Assembly: GCF_000613125.1 (NCBI RefSeq)
Contig: NZ_HG964497.1
Span: forward strand, 3,603,037-3,667,036
DNA length: 64,000 nucleotides
DNA from: Bacillus sp. EB01
GTDB lineage: Bacteria; Bacillota; Bacilli; Bacillales; Cytobacillaceae
Direction of reading: 5' to 3'
Position numbers and translations under genes: made by a program. Of this stretch, positions 16,323 to 25,338 are shown one piece after another (the stretch's first letter is position 1; each line of letters opens with the position of its first letter). The notes below the pieces were generated by a model. The model had not been told where the DNA came from, did not search any database, and saw nothing but the letters and a program-made list of their open reading frames with translations.

Positions 16323-16823
16323 ATGTTTAACAAATTCTTAAGGGAAAACAATATTGTTGCTGCTCTGCTCGCTGTGCTTCGTGTGTATCTCGGTTATGCC
16401 TGGTTCACTGCAGGCCTTGGTAAAATTCAGGGCGGATTCGACGCCAGCGGCTTTATCCAGGGTGCGATTGCCAATCCAGTAAAGGGTCCAGACGGCAGTG
16501 TCGTGTACGGCTGGTACGTTGACTTCCTGCAAAGTGTAGCTCTTCCTAACATCGACCTGTTCAACGTTCTTGTTCCTTGGGGCGAACTGCTTGTAGGTCT
16601 TGGCCTAATGCTTGGCTGCCTGACAACTGCGGCAATGTTCTTCGGTCTTATAATGAACTTCGCGTTCTTCTTTGCCGGAACAGTCAGCCACAACCCAACT
16701 GATATCCTGTTCGGATTCATCCTGCTTGCAGCTGGCGCAAACGCTGGTAAATACGGTCTTGATCGCTGGGTGCTTCCTTACATCAACAAAGCTGTTTTCA
16801 AAAAGCCACAACCTCAAGAGTAA
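16323..16823 (+). CDS. DoxX-family membrane protein, copy 2 of 8
   Basis: 166 residues. Distinctive are IQGGF after K34, FIQG instead of FIKG, PDGSVVYG (Ser for Gly in the outer loop) and GLIMNF in helix 3. Its tail, KKPQPQE, is that of copy 1, while its helix-1 end differs from copy 1, so the two are mosaic. The gene stands alone between the small minus-strand gene at 16026 and repeat array A. Confidence 0.92.
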   Translation: MFNKFLRENNIVAALLAVLRVYLGYAWFTAGLGKIQGGFDASGFIQGAIANPVKGPDGSVVYGWYVDFLQSVALPNIDLFNVLVPWGELLVGLGLMLGCLTTAAMFFGLIMNFAFFFAGTVSHNPTDILFGFILLAAGANAGKYGLDRWVLPYINKAVFKKPQPQE

Positions 16824-16851
16824 AGAGGAGTCCCCCTTTATCATAAATTCT

Positions 16852-16880
16852 GCCCCTCAATGAGTTTGAGGGGTTTTTTA
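16852..16880 (+). terminator. Terminator of DoxX unit 2
   Basis: CCCCTCAA/TTGAGGGG stem followed by TTTTTTAT. Confidence 0.88.
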
Positions 16881-17013
16881 TATAAAGAAGAAAATTGTGT
16901 TCCTATTGTAGTGCACTCCTTTACTATGATCGCTACTGGGATGTGGGACAACTAAGTCATCCGTAATTACATAAAAAATAACTAGTAAAATAAATAAAAT
17001 TTCTTACTTGAAT

Positions 17014-17378
17014 AGCAAAAAAGTGTGATGCATATGGAATAGTCATTTGTAGTAAACCTTCAAGCCTTACTACCTTCCTAAGCAGCTTCACTAGTAGGTG
17101 CCTGTGAATGGCTAGTGGAAATTTACTAAATTTATTTTAGGATTGGCAAAAAAGTGTGATGCAAAAAGAATAGTTATCAGTAGTAAACCTTCAAGCCTCA
17201 CTACCTTTCCTAAGCATCTTCACTAGTAGGCGCCTGAGAATGGCTAGTGAAAATTCACTACATTTATTATAGCGTTAGCAAAAAGAATAGTTATCAGTAG
17301 TAAACCTTCAAGCCTTACTACCTTTCCTAAGCATCTTCACTAATAGGTGCCTGAGAATGGCTAGTGAAAATTAACCAT
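17014..17378. repeat. Tandem array A, three units of about 120-130 bp
   Basis: Units begin with GCAAAAA near 17014, 17145 and 17278. Each contains TAGTAAACCTTCAAGCCTTA followed by CTACC (TAGTAA/TTACTA pairing), and later CACTAGTAGGTGCCTG with AATGGCTAGTG (CACTAG/CTAGTG pairing). Each unit can thus form two hairpins. No coding frame. It fills the gap between DoxX unit 2 and the gene at 17456. Confidence 0.8.
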
Positions 17379-17455
17379 ACATTTCAATGGCAGTTAATAA
17401 ACCTAACTCTTCAGGACACACTATGACCAACGCCTTATTTTAGGATGTGATGGTT

Positions 17456-17929
17456 ATGCGAAGGTACAAGAATCTTATCATTTTGCTGGCAGTCCTTCCG
17501 TGGATTTCTGTTCCGTTTTTAGGCAACAAAACATTAAAACGATTTCTTCCCGGGACTTTGTTTATTACTGTATATGTGACAATTGAAGGATGGCTGGCGG
17601 AGAAAAATAAATGGTGGTGGTTCTTCCATAAAAAGAACCCTAACATGCTGGGGGAAGTGCCGCTTATTCTAGGCCCATTTGTGGTCGGAACGTTTTGGAC
17701 ACTAAAGTTGACATACGGGAATTTTAGAAAATATTTCATTAGTAACCTTATTGTTGATTCCTTTTTCACTTATGTTATGGTCTATATTTTTAAAAAGATG
17801 GGGTATGCCTCTTTAGTCAGGCTGAATAGGTTCAGACTGTCGCTCCTATTTTTAATAAAATCTCTTTCTCTTTACGGATTCCAATATGGGTATGAATTGT
17901 ATAAAGAAAAGCGGACTCCTTCCAAGTAA
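17456..17929 (+). CDS. Multi-helix membrane protein of unknown function
   Basis: 157 residues with three or four hydrophobic segments. Tryptophan-rich and glycine/proline features (KWWWFFHKKNPNMLGEVPLI, GPFVVGTFWTLKLTYGNF) look like a conserved Bacillus membrane family, but I cannot name it. The ATG at 17456 has AGGATG eight bases upstream; the GTG and ATG just before it are too close to that site. Confidence 0.7.
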   Translation: MRRYKNLIILLAVLPWISVPFLGNKTLKRFLPGTLFITVYVTIEGWLAEKNKWWWFFHKKNPNMLGEVPLILGPFVVGTFWTLKLTYGNFRKYFISNLIVDSFFTYVMVYIFKKMGYASLVRLNRFRLSLLFLIKSLSLYGFQYGYELYKEKRTPSK

Positions 17930-18065
17930 TTATGGATTGAGTCTGCTTCATTCATTCAGACTTAATTCTTACTGACCCGTTTGTCCCCTAGCGATCGCCC
18001 CACATTATGAAATTTTTTCGAAGATTGGTAAAAGAGAGATGGTTCCAAAATGGTTGCCACAAGCA

Positions 18066-18103
18066 AAGCCGCTCAGGATCATAATCCCGAGCGGCTTTTT
18101 TTT
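18066..18103 (+). terminator. Terminator facing the SleL-like gene
   Basis: GCCGCTC (18068-18074) pairs with GAGCGGC (18089-18095), followed by eight T. The stop codon of the minus-strand gene lies inside this hairpin. Confidence 0.85.
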
Positions 18104-19359
18104 ATGACAGTTGCCTCTTCCCTTAAGAATGCCCAGTTCTGTGGTGCGGGGAGGCCAATATGCCAAAAGGTAGTTCCAGCCAATTGGTAGGAATCAATTA
18201 GCCGATATTTCTCCGTATAGCTTCGGATATCCTCAAACCAAACAATATGTTCCACCGTGCCAGACCAATAACGGTACCACGGGGATTGAAACGTTCGATC
18301 ATATTGAATATCCGAACCAAACGATAGGGCATTGTTCTGGGCGGTAAGGACGGATATGCCCCGGGTTGTTTTCGTCGCAGCTACACTGTCATAACCGTAT
18401 AAAGCCATTGCCATTACCAGTTTCCTCGCATCGACCAAACTTCGCGCATACTTAATCACTTGTTCCACCCAGTTAATTGGTGAAATTGGATCGGGCGGCC
18501 CGCCGGGATAGCCATAATCAATTGTCATGACCGCCATATAATCAACAATTGCTCCAATCGCAGCATAATCATATGCCCCGACAATTCGATTTGTTGGCAA
18601 ATCTTCTGTTTTGGCGTGGACGTTAACATGCAATTGCAAATCGCCTAATTGCCGCTTTAAGGCCTGAAGGAACAGGGTAAAATCATTTCGGTTTGCCGGG
18701 GGAATAAATTCAAAATCAAGACTTACACCCTCGAATCCTCTACTCCTTGCCAGATTGACAATACTCGCTATTAAATTCTGCCGGTATGTTGCATTTCCCA
18801 GTACCGTGCCTGCCAGCCCCGCATCAAATCCGCTTGAAGCGAAGTTTCGAATCATTAGTAATGGAGAAATATTCAGCTGTCTGGATCTTGTAATAATCGC
18901 AGAATCGTCAAATTGGGCATAAGCCCATCCCTGCGCCGTAAATGAATAGTTTACTATCGCTATATAAGTTAGTTGATTTGCTAAGGAATCTAGTGTTGAG
19001 AAATTTGTTGATGCGCCTGAGGGAATAAAAAAACCTACAGTGCGCAAGGCCATCTTTATCGGTGAGGGAATGGTAATAACTTGGCCAATTCGAAGTTTAC
19101 TAACATCAATGCCTGGATTTGCAGCAATGATTGAACTAACAGTTGTGTTAAACTGCTGCGCCACCCGCCAAAGCATATCACCTGGTTTTATCTGGTAGCT
19201 TCTGGTGTGCTGGTTATTGTCTGGAATATAAAGAGCAAGGCCAGGCACTAGCTTTGTTGAAGTTAATCCGTTAACTGAAATAACAGTGGCAATTGGGACA
19301 GCATACAGGTTCGAAATGAACCAGAGATTTTCACCAGAACGTACAATGTGAACAGTCAT
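18079..19359 (-). CDS. sleL: LysM and GH18 spore cortex-lytic enzyme (SleL/YaaH-like)
   Basis: A 426-residue protein, the usual length for YaaH/SleL. Two LysM domains (about residues 2-46 and 54-98) bind peptidoglycan. They are followed by a glycosidase 18 domain with GVSLDFEFIPP as catalytic strand and FWHIGLPAPQNW at the end. SleL proteins are N-acetylglucosaminidases that degrade cortex fragments during germination; there is no classical signal peptide, as usual for them. GGGGTGAGAG precedes the ATG. The last eight or so codons are read through an opposing terminator hairpin. Confidence 0.88.
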   Translation of the reverse strand: MTVHIVRSGENLWFISNLYAVPIATVISVNGLTSTKLVPGLALYIPDNNQHTRSYQIKPGDMLWRVAQQFNTTVSSIIAANPGIDVSKLRIGQVITIPSPIKMALRTVGFFIPSGASTNFSTLDSLANQLTYIAIVNYSFTAQGWAYAQFDDSAIITRSRQLNISPLLMIRNFASSGFDAGLAGTVLGNATYRQNLIASIVNLARSRGFEGVSLDFEFIPPANRNDFTLFLQALKRQLGDLQLHVNVHAKTEDLPTNRIVGAYDYAAIGAIVDYMAVMTIDYGYPGGPPDPISPINWVEQVIKYARSLVDARKLVMAMALYGYDSVAATKTTRGISVLTAQNNALSFGSDIQYDRTFQSPWYRYWSGTVEHIVWFEDIRSYTEKYRLIDSYQLAGTTFWHIGLPAPQNWAFLREEATVIKKSRSGL

Positions 19360-19481
19360 TCTCTCACCCCTTTACTACATCATATTAACGAGTGGAGATT
19401 CTATACTGTTCTGCTTAAATCGAAATCCAATTATTACTGAATTATGAAGATTAAATCTGCTGGAAACCTAATGCGCTTATA

Positions 19482-19940
19482 CTAGACTCTGTGTCCATCC
19501 TTCCTTGACTGTATATATCCATAATAGGTACAGGTCCCATTTTCGGATAAATCCCTCACTTCAAAACCGCACTTTTTGTAAAAACTAAAATTGTTTGCAG
19601 AGGTATGCGCGAACCAATCGCCATGGGGAAGCTTTTGTACGCAGAGCTCAACCAGCTTTTGGCCAATCCCTTTTCCACGATAGTCAGTTAGCACAACCAA
19701 ATCCATAATGTTCGCTGCCATGATTTGGTCTGAAATGACTCTCACCATTCCGACTATCTTTTCGTTATCCCAAACAGTGAAGGCCCATGTTGAGTTTGAG
19801 AATATTAGTGTGAATTTTTCCTTTTGCCACTCAGGCGTATTTCGTACCCATCCAGCATCCTTGAAAAGAACTTCAACTTGTTCAGCTGGAACACCTTCTG
19901 TCCCCTCGCGGATAACCAGTCCATTGAAATACTGATACAT
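19482..19940 (-). CDS. GNAT family N-acetyltransferase
   Basis: 152 residues with the CoA loop DYRGKGIGQKLVELCV and NNFSFYKKCGFEVRD near the end; the N-terminus (VPAEQVEVLFKDAGW) is typical of YkwB-like GNATs. GAGGAGG lies at the end of the upstream gene, and only three bases separate the two, so it is coupled to the GyrI-like gene. Substrate unknown. Confidence 0.85.
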   Translation of the reverse strand: MYQYFNGLVIREGTEGVPAEQVEVLFKDAGWVRNTPEWQKEKFTLIFSNSTWAFTVWDNEKIVGMVRVISDQIMAANIMDLVVLTDYRGKGIGQKLVELCVQKLPHGDWFAHTSANNFSFYKKCGFEVRDLSENGTCTYYGYIQSRKDGHRV

Positions 19941-19943
19941 GTT

Positions 19944-20423
19944 TTACCTCCTCTCGTTTATTGGGACATATAAATCGACTTTGCATTTCCCGTCCGGATC
20001 TTCTGCTGGATTATTCCTGCTGAACTCAAGATTGAATCGATCAAAATCAGCCTCATATTCACTGTTCCTCAACCATGTTCCGTACAAAAATTGGTAAGCT
20101 TCATTCAGCTTTTCTGGGCTATCATAGAACGAATACAAGGCATACAATCCGCCCTTCAATGTTTTATAATCAATTTCCTGATGGCTTTCCTTATAAAAGC
20201 CTTTTGGAATCGTAACACAGGCATCATGCCGGCATTCATCCGCCCCAACAAGGTCAGGATTATCCAATGATATTCCTATAAACTCATGTTTAGGTGGAAA
20301 TAAGCCGTTATCTGCAGCCCACTCCATCAATTTGCCCCAGTGTTCCTGTGGTCCAAAATAGCTTCCAACCCGCCGGATATATGCCACTTCTAAATCCGGC
20401 AGTGTTCTTACTTGAATCTTCAT
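19944..20423 (-). CDS. GyrI-like/AraC effector-binding domain protein
   Basis: A 159-residue stand-alone GyrI-like domain, starting IQVRTLPDLEVAYIRRVGSY. The central ECRHDACVTIP and the end KCKVDLYVPI match the effector-binding half of SbmC and of AraC-type regulators. Such proteins bind small cationic or hydrophobic molecules, and some inhibit gyrase or hydrolyse toxins. TTAGGAG precedes the ATG. First gene of a two-gene unit with the GNAT at 19482. Confidence 0.85.
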   Translation of the reverse strand: MKIQVRTLPDLEVAYIRRVGSYFGPQEHWGKLMEWAADNGLFPPKHEFIGISLDNPDLVGADECRHDACVTIPKGFYKESHQEIDYKTLKGGLYALYSFYDSPEKLNEAYQFLYGTWLRNSEYEADFDRFNLEFSRNNPAEDPDGKCKVDLYVPINERR

Positions 20424-20581
20424 ATATTCAACTCCTAAAAATGGTCATTATTTCCTTTTATTCGCTAAATCTAAGTGAAATCCTTCTTTTGAACAAACGG
20501 CACAGGAGCCAGGTTAACAACATGCCTCGCGCAAGATCATTGAACCGTTCATCAGCAGCTAACTCCTGCGTGGAAAACAAT

Positions 20582-20614
20582 AAAAGCGCCTTAATCCTAA
20601 CAGGACCAAGGCGC
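20582..20614 (-). terminator. Terminator of the GNAT gene at 20619
   Basis: GCGCCTT/AAGGCGC stem with TTTTATT on the minus strand. Confidence 0.8.
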
Positions 20615-20618
20615 AATT

Positions 20619-21074
20619 CTATTTTATTTCATACACAACCCATTTCGAAATCTCTCCGCCCATTTTTTTATAAAGCGCTTGGGCTGCAACATTGTCCTTT
20701 GCTGTTTCCCATGTCATTCCCGCAAAGTTATGCTTCCGGATATAGTCCAGACATGTTTTGAAAAGAGTTTCTCCAACCTTTTTACCACGAACATCTCTGT
20801 GGACAAATAAATCATTTAGGATTGCCTGCCTCTTAACCTTGAGTGTGCTAAAGGTAAAATACAAGGTGGCAAATCCAATCAGCTTTCCATTTTCTTCAGC
20901 TACAAATTGTACACCGCTTGAAGGGTTCTCAAGAAGATGACGAATCAAGCCCTTTAACTCCTCCTCGGAAGGTTCAGGCTGGTTGTAGAAATCTACTATG
21001 TATTCCCTCATAAGGCCGTATAGTTGAGTACTATCTCTACTGTCTGCTTGTCTTACCTGAATCGTGCTTTGCAT
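20619..21074 (-). CDS. GNAT family N-acetyltransferase
   Basis: 151 residues. The CoA loop is VHRDVRGKKVGETLF, where lysine replaces the usual second glycine of RGxGxG. The C-terminus (AQALYKKMGGEISKWVVYEI) is of the diamine/aminoglycoside type. TTGGGAG lies before the ATG. It is a monocistronic unit with its own terminator. Confidence 0.85.
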   Translation of the reverse strand: MQSTIQVRQADSRDSTQLYGLMREYIVDFYNQPEPSEEELKGLIRHLLENPSSGVQFVAEENGKLIGFATLYFTFSTLKVKRQAILNDLFVHRDVRGKKVGETLFKTCLDYIRKHNFAGMTWETAKDNVAAQALYKKMGGEISKWVVYEIK

Positions 21075-21148
21075 TGTTTTACTCCCAATCTTTTATTTTT
21101 TTATAAAAAATGCTTAAAATAGATTTATTAAAGAAAGGACTCTTTAAA

Positions 21149-21349
21149 ATGCCTGAATCCAATGATTTCCCAAAAACTTCAAAGCCGGCTGAAAGAGCCT
21201 TGGCTGGTGCAGGTTTCACACAGCTCGAACAGTTAACAACAATTTCTGAAACAGATCTCCTCAACTTGCATGGCATTGGGCCAAAAGCAGTAAGGATACT
21301 AAAAGAGGCTCTTGCAGAAAAGGGCCTGGATTTTGCAAAAGATGCTTGA
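21149..21349 (+). CDS. Small helix-hairpin-helix protein
   Basis: The 66 residues look like one RNA-polymerase-alpha-CTD/HhH unit: KPAERALAGAGFTQLEQLTT, then LLNLHGIGPKAVRILKEALA. The LHGIGPKA hairpin is the usual nonspecific DNA-backbone contact. AAAGGACT precedes the ATG at 21149, and an upstream in-frame ATG lacks a site. Stand-alone proteins of this type are annotated as DNA-binding or alpha-CTD-like with no proven function. Confidence 0.75.
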   Translation: MPESNDFPKTSKPAERALAGAGFTQLEQLTTISETDLLNLHGIGPKAVRILKEALAEKGLDFAKDA

Positions 21350-21381
21350 AGGATGAATTAATTCCCATCCTTCTCTTTTTA
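21348..21381. terminator. Terminator after the HhH gene
   Basis: GAAGGATG (overlapping the stop) pairs with CATCCTTC, then TCTTTTT. It reaches the stop of the convergent gene at 21379. Confidence 0.75.
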
Positions 21382-21816
21382 ATGAACAAGCGATGCCCTT
21401 AAATCCGAAATTCCGTGCTCCAGGTACGCCTTCAGGCAAGTAAGCATGTAGATCCAGCCGCCGGTTTGTCCCATCATTTTCTGAACAAGATACGGATCGT
21501 CTTCCTTCAATCCAGCTTCAATCACTTCAACAATCGTCGACTCATCTTCCTCTAAAAAGTTCATGGTCACTGTCGTCTCTGCTTCGGGCTCACCCCAATT
21601 GAAGACGATTTTCTTGGCTGTCTCCAGCTCAAGGACATGCACTTTTCCTTCAGCACCGTATTCCTCATATCTCCAGGTAACGGTTTGGCCTTCTTCCAAT
21701 CTCCCCGTCCCTGTTGAGAACCAGTAATTCCCCATTTTTTCGGGATTCACAATCGCTTCAAACACTTCGCTAGCTGGCTTTCGAATTTTCATTTTAGCTG
21801 TTACTTTCGTGTCCAT
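21379..21816 (-). CDS. AHSA1/START-like (SRPBCC) protein
   Basis: 145 residues of the Aha1-type START fold: the opening KMKIRKPASEVFEAIVNPEK, then MGNYWFSTGTGRLEEGQTV, and the C-terminal helix GGWIYMLTCLKAYLEHGI. Members bind hydrophobic ligands or act as general stress proteins. I chose the ATG ending at 21816; a GTG three codons upstream is also possible because the ribosome site (GTGAGG) is close to both. Confidence 0.8.
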   Translation of the reverse strand: MDTKVTAKMKIRKPASEVFEAIVNPEKMGNYWFSTGTGRLEEGQTVTWRYEEYGAEGKVHVLELETAKKIVFNWGEPEAETTVTMNFLEEDESTIVEVIEAGLKEDDPYLVQKMMGQTGGWIYMLTCLKAYLEHGISDLRASLVH

Positions 21817-21890
21817 TGCCCTCACTCATTTCATTAGTAGTCAACTTAAAATTTTCCATTACATACATTCTGTGCCGTTTGTCACATCTT

Positions 21891-22020
21891 CGTCAAGAAA
21901 CTTTGACAGCTTTTTGAATAAGCCATGTATCCCCTATCCGTACCGTAAGTAAAGGATTATATTAACAGTGTAATCATTTTCTTTTACAAAACAACTTAAA
22001 AAAGAAGAGGGGAATCATTC
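21891..22020 (+). promoter_or_regulatory. DoxX unit 3 upstream region, diverged
   Basis: The distal dyad is well kept (GTCACATCTTCGTCAAGAAA then TTTGACAG; TGTCA and TGACA pair). The proximal palindrome is weakened to TTAACAGTGTAAT (21962-21974), and the CTATTC box reads CTATCC. Confidence 0.6.
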
Positions 22021-22524
22021 ATGTTTAACAAATTCTTAAGGGAAAACAATATTGTTTCTGCACTACTTGCTGTTCTCCGTGTCTATCTTGGTTATGCCTG
22101 GTTCAGTGCAGGTCTTGGTAAAATTCAGAGCGGTGCATTCGATGCATCCGGGTTCATCAAAGGTGCTATCGCTAACCCGGTTAAAGGTCCAGACGGCGGT
22201 GTCGTGTACGGCTGGTACGTTGACTTCCTGCAAAGTGTAGCTCTTCCTAACATCGACCTGTTTAACGTTCTTGTTCCTTGGGGCGAACTTCTAGTAGGTC
22301 TTGGCCTCATGCTTGGCTGCCTGACAACTGCTGCTATGTTCTTCGGTCTAGTAATGAACTTCGCGTTCTTCTTTGCTGGAACAGTCAGCCACAACCCAAC
22401 TGACATCCTGTTCGGATTCATCCTGCTTGCAGCCGGTGCAAATGCTGGTAAATACGGCCTTGACCGCTGGGTGCTTCCATACATCAACAAAGCAGTCTTC
22501 AAAAAGGCACAAACTCAACAATAA
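22021..22524 (+). CDS. DoxX-family membrane protein, copy 3 of 8
   Basis: 167 residues; the extra residue is in IQSGAFDASG after helix 1, as in copies 5 and 7. It shares IVSALL in helix 1 with copy 7, and its tail is KKAQTQQ, closest to copy 4. It stands between an AHSA1 gene and a convergent GNAT gene. Confidence 0.92.
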   Translation: MFNKFLRENNIVSALLAVLRVYLGYAWFSAGLGKIQSGAFDASGFIKGAIANPVKGPDGGVVYGWYVDFLQSVALPNIDLFNVLVPWGELLVGLGLMLGCLTTAAMFFGLVMNFAFFFAGTVSHNPTDILFGFILLAAGANAGKYGLDRWVLPYINKAVFKKAQTQQ

Positions 22525-22526
22525 TA

Positions 22527-22588
22527 AACTCGGCAGCCCCCTTCCGAGTTTATAGATGAAAAGCCACCCGCCAAGGTGGCTTTTTCTT
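22527..22588. terminator. Two hairpins after DoxX unit 3
   Basis: AACTCGG/CCGAGTT (22527-22552) comes first. AAGCCACC/GGTGGCTT follows with T runs on both strands (22560-22588), and it also ends the minus-strand GNAT gene at 22619. Confidence 0.8.
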
Positions 22589-22618
22589 ATTTTAAAAAAA
22601 AGGCCGGAATATCCAATT

Positions 22619-23539
22619 TCAAATTTCCACCGTGTAATGAATGATGGTCTCCCCAATTTTGAAGCCATGCTTTTGATATAATGGGATTGCGCCTGTTGGA
22701 TTGCAGGCGTCAACCGTAAGACGAATCGTTTTCACTCCAGCTAGCTTCATCCGCAGAATCAACTCTTGCAAAAGCGCTTTTCCAATGCCTTTTCCTTGTG
22801 AGTCCGTGTTTACAGCAATTGTAGAGATGACTCCTGCATTTTCTCCTTCTCTATGCCCTGAAATATATCCGATTGCCTTTCCCAAAAGGTTCAGGCACGC
22901 AATGTTGAACTCCGCCTCAAAATCTCGATTGTTCATTTCATAAAGTATCCCTTTGGCGGTTAATCCGGATGTGTTCGGATGCCAGGAAAAGGCAGTATTA
23001 TATAGTGAAGCCAATGTACTTGCAAACTCCTTCCTAAAGGGAGAAAATGTGAATTCTGCTGGCAATCGAGGGCTATCCGCCTTTTTGATGTCCATATAAT
23101 AGTTATTTAACCTGGTCAAAATTTGATAGTTGAACTTTTCTGCCAGCTCATATTCCTGGCCGGAAGGAACACGAACAAGGTGATTATATATAACGTTTGG
23201 GAACTCTTTTTTTAAGTGTGTAAGTGACTTAAGCGATTGCCTGATTAGCTCTGACCCCACGCCTTTTCTTCGCCAGGCATGATGGACCTGCCCATATGCG
23301 TACACATTTAATTTTTCAGGTCTTTTTAAGAGGCATAAGGCTTGGTAGCCAATGATTTTTCCCTCGGCAAGTGACACGAAAGTATTTTCCTTTATATCTT
23401 CTTCAGGGTCGTTAAACCATTCATTTAGCTGTTCAACATTTGTTTTACTTCCCTTGCTAAAAAACTCACTATTTTCATTAATTAACTCTTCTAACCCTAC
23501 AATATCCGAAACTGCAAATCTTCTGTAAACAATCACCAT
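22619..23539 (-). CDS. Double-GNAT acetyltransferase
   Basis: 306 residues made of two GNAT domains. The first has AWRRKGVGSELIRQSL (about 88-103). The second has TDSQGKGIGKALLQELI (near 245) and the end AIPLYQKHGFKIGET. Tandem GNATs of this size include mycothiol-synthase-like enzymes; one domain is often inactive, and here both loops look intact. TAGGAG precedes the ATG, eight bases after the S41 gene stop, so the two are an operon. Confidence 0.85.
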   Translation of the reverse strand: MVIVYRRFAVSDIVGLEELINENSEFFSKGSKTNVEQLNEWFNDPEEDIKENTFVSLAEGKIIGYQALCLLKRPEKLNVYAYGQVHHAWRRKGVGSELIRQSLKSLTHLKKEFPNVIYNHLVRVPSGQEYELAEKFNYQILTRLNNYYMDIKKADSPRLPAEFTFSPFRKEFASTLASLYNTAFSWHPNTSGLTAKGILYEMNNRDFEAEFNIACLNLLGKAIGYISGHREGENAGVISTIAVNTDSQGKGIGKALLQELILRMKLAGVKTIRLTVDACNPTGAIPLYQKHGFKIGETIIHYTVEI

Positions 23540-23547
23540 ACCAGCTC

Positions 23548-24828
23548 CTAGCGAGGTACCTTGTATCCATTTCTCAGCATATTCAAAGCCATTTTCAGAT
23601 CAACATCCTCTTTTGTATGTTCCGGTGTCCAGGGAATATAGATATCAGGTGCAATCCCTTTACCGGAGGTGCCATTTCCTTTATCAATACTATCCATTCT
23701 GGAGGTCGGATACCATAGTTCGAACAATCCTTTCCACTCCTGGATAACCAGATTTGCATAGTCATTCACACCCGCTGTTGGTCTGCCGATGACTGTGACC
23801 TTTGAAGACATTTTACAAAGGTCCACAAACATTTCGCCCGCGCTTGCGGTGTAGGTATCCGATAGAACAATGACGTTTTTCGGATAATTCTTGCCTGAAA
23901 ATGTAATCGCCGGCAGTTCCCCATTCATGTCAACAAAACCATTGCCTCTATTTTTACTAAAGGCTATCATGAAATCACTAAACTTCTGTTTTAGCCGTTC
24001 GTCCCTCACTTCTTGCAGGAACCCATTCATAAACTGGGATGTAAGGTTATAGTTCCGCCCGGTACAATTATATTTCATCCTGTAACTGTCTAGCTCAATT
24101 GTAATCCCGCCCTCCTCAAAGAGGTATGGTACCAGTTCAGCAAACGCACTATCGCTTCCTCCGCTATTCTTGCGGACATCAATTAGTAAGTTTGGAATAG
24201 CCGCCAGCTGTGCTTCGTGCTGATGAATCAGCTTCCCTACCGCGTGAAGGTCGCTGAAGTCTGGCAGCGTAATCAATACTGTATCCTTATCAAGTACCTT
24301 AACTGAAAATTGGTGCTTTGAAGGCTGTACCTCGTACCGATGGAGTTCCACTTCCTTCAGTCGGCCAAATGTATCTAGAACGTGGCAAATCGAGTAGTTT
24401 TTTATAACCTGCCTCCAATGCTCCCGCTCAGCAACGTCTGTCATCAGCTCCCGTTTATGCTTTCCAACAAGATGAGGGACCTGCATTCCGTCCAATGTGA
24501 TAATCGCATCGCCAACCTCGAATCCACCCTCTGCCCATACCTCGGTGACATACAGCCTGTCCCGGTATCTCCTGACTCGGAATCCATTGTCATAAACCTT
24601 GTTTTCTTTACTATGTATAAGCTTGAAATACATATGGGAATCCTTGAAGTCTAGCAAATAATCCGAGACGAGGTCCGCAAACCTCTCTGGAACAAGCTCA
24701 TTTCGCTCCTCTAGAGCCGAGAGGATATTTCTGTATGAATCAGGATTATCCCAACCTTTCTTATCAAGACAGCCGGCATAATCATTGTTGGTTATTGAAA
24801 CTATTTCTTCGAAAATAGTACGATACAT
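23548..24828 (-). CDS. S41-family peptidase with intact catalytic serine
   Basis: 426 residues without a signal peptide, hence cytoplasmic. A PDZ-like segment (GFEVGDAIITLDGMQV) precedes the protease core: LLIDVRKNSGGSDSAFAELV, then VLSDTYTASAGEMFVDL with the serine nucleophile, GRPTAGVNDYANL, and GKGIAPDIYIP. It contrasts with the S41 homologue at 3374, where the serine is missing. GAGGGGG precedes the ATG. First gene of a unit with the double GNAT. Confidence 0.87.
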   Translation of the reverse strand: MYRTIFEEIVSITNNDYAGCLDKKGWDNPDSYRNILSALEERNELVPERFADLVSDYLLDFKDSHMYFKLIHSKENKVYDNGFRVRRYRDRLYVTEVWAEGGFEVGDAIITLDGMQVPHLVGKHKRELMTDVAEREHWRQVIKNYSICHVLDTFGRLKEVELHRYEVQPSKHQFSVKVLDKDTVLITLPDFSDLHAVGKLIHQHEAQLAAIPNLLIDVRKNSGGSDSAFAELVPYLFEEGGITIELDSYRMKYNCTGRNYNLTSQFMNGFLQEVRDERLKQKFSDFMIAFSKNRGNGFVDMNGELPAITFSGKNYPKNVIVLSDTYTASAGEMFVDLCKMSSKVTVIGRPTAGVNDYANLVIQEWKGLFELWYPTSRMDSIDKGNGTSGKGIAPDIYIPWTPEHTKEDVDLKMALNMLRNGYKVPR

Positions 24829-24858
24829 TCCGTTTTCCCCCTCATCAGCCTATCTGAT

Positions 24859-25338
24859 TTACTTAAATTCCTTCCGCAGCAATTCTTCGTTATATTTTCC
24901 CAATACAATGATTTCGTACGTTTCCCCTTCTTTTAAAAACGAAGGCAATTGAAGTGATTCTATTACATCAGCTGCCCGATCAGCCAACTTCAGCGCTGCC
25001 TCCTCCGCTGCGGGATCTGTATCTTCTATATTCGTTTTAATCAAATACTTAAAAGGCTTTGGATTCTTATCTACCGCAATTCCTCTATAATGCTCACTAG
25101 TCTTTTTAAACTCTTGATCAATAGCAGATGCACCCTGGAACCATTTCAATTCAGGGTTTTCCCCCTTGAAATTGGTATTCGTGCCTATTAAATTATCCGG
25201 TAAAAAATACAATCCAATTACAACAAGCGCAAAAATGACAAACGCTGCTTCCAATGTGTGTTTCTTATTTTCCCTCTTTTGTTGAAGCGACTTACGATAG
25301 TTATTTTGGATTTCTCGCTTTTTCAAGTCAGATTTCAT
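24859..25338 (-). CDS. Single-pass membrane protein of unknown function
   Basis: 159 residues. A charged cytoplasmic N-terminus (SDLKKREIQNNYRKSLQQKR) precedes one helix (AAFVIFALVVIGLYFLP), then an extracellular domain of about 110 residues ends EIIVLGKYNEELLRKEF. No family recognised. GGGAG precedes the ATG. It is 30 bp upstream of the S41-GNAT pair and may be transcribed with it. Confidence 0.65.
   Translation of the reverse strand: MKSDLKKREIQNNYRKSLQQKRENKKHTLEAAFVIFALVVIGLYFLPDNLIGTNTNFKGENPELKWFQGASAIDQEFKKTSEHYRGIAVDKNPKPFKYLIKTNIEDTDPAAEEAALKLADRAADVIESLQLPSFLKEGETYEIIVLGKYNEELLRKEFK

Noticed and set aside
20294-20761. 155-codon + strand frame
   Set aside because: It is the antisense of the GyrI-like and GNAT genes and crosses a terminator.
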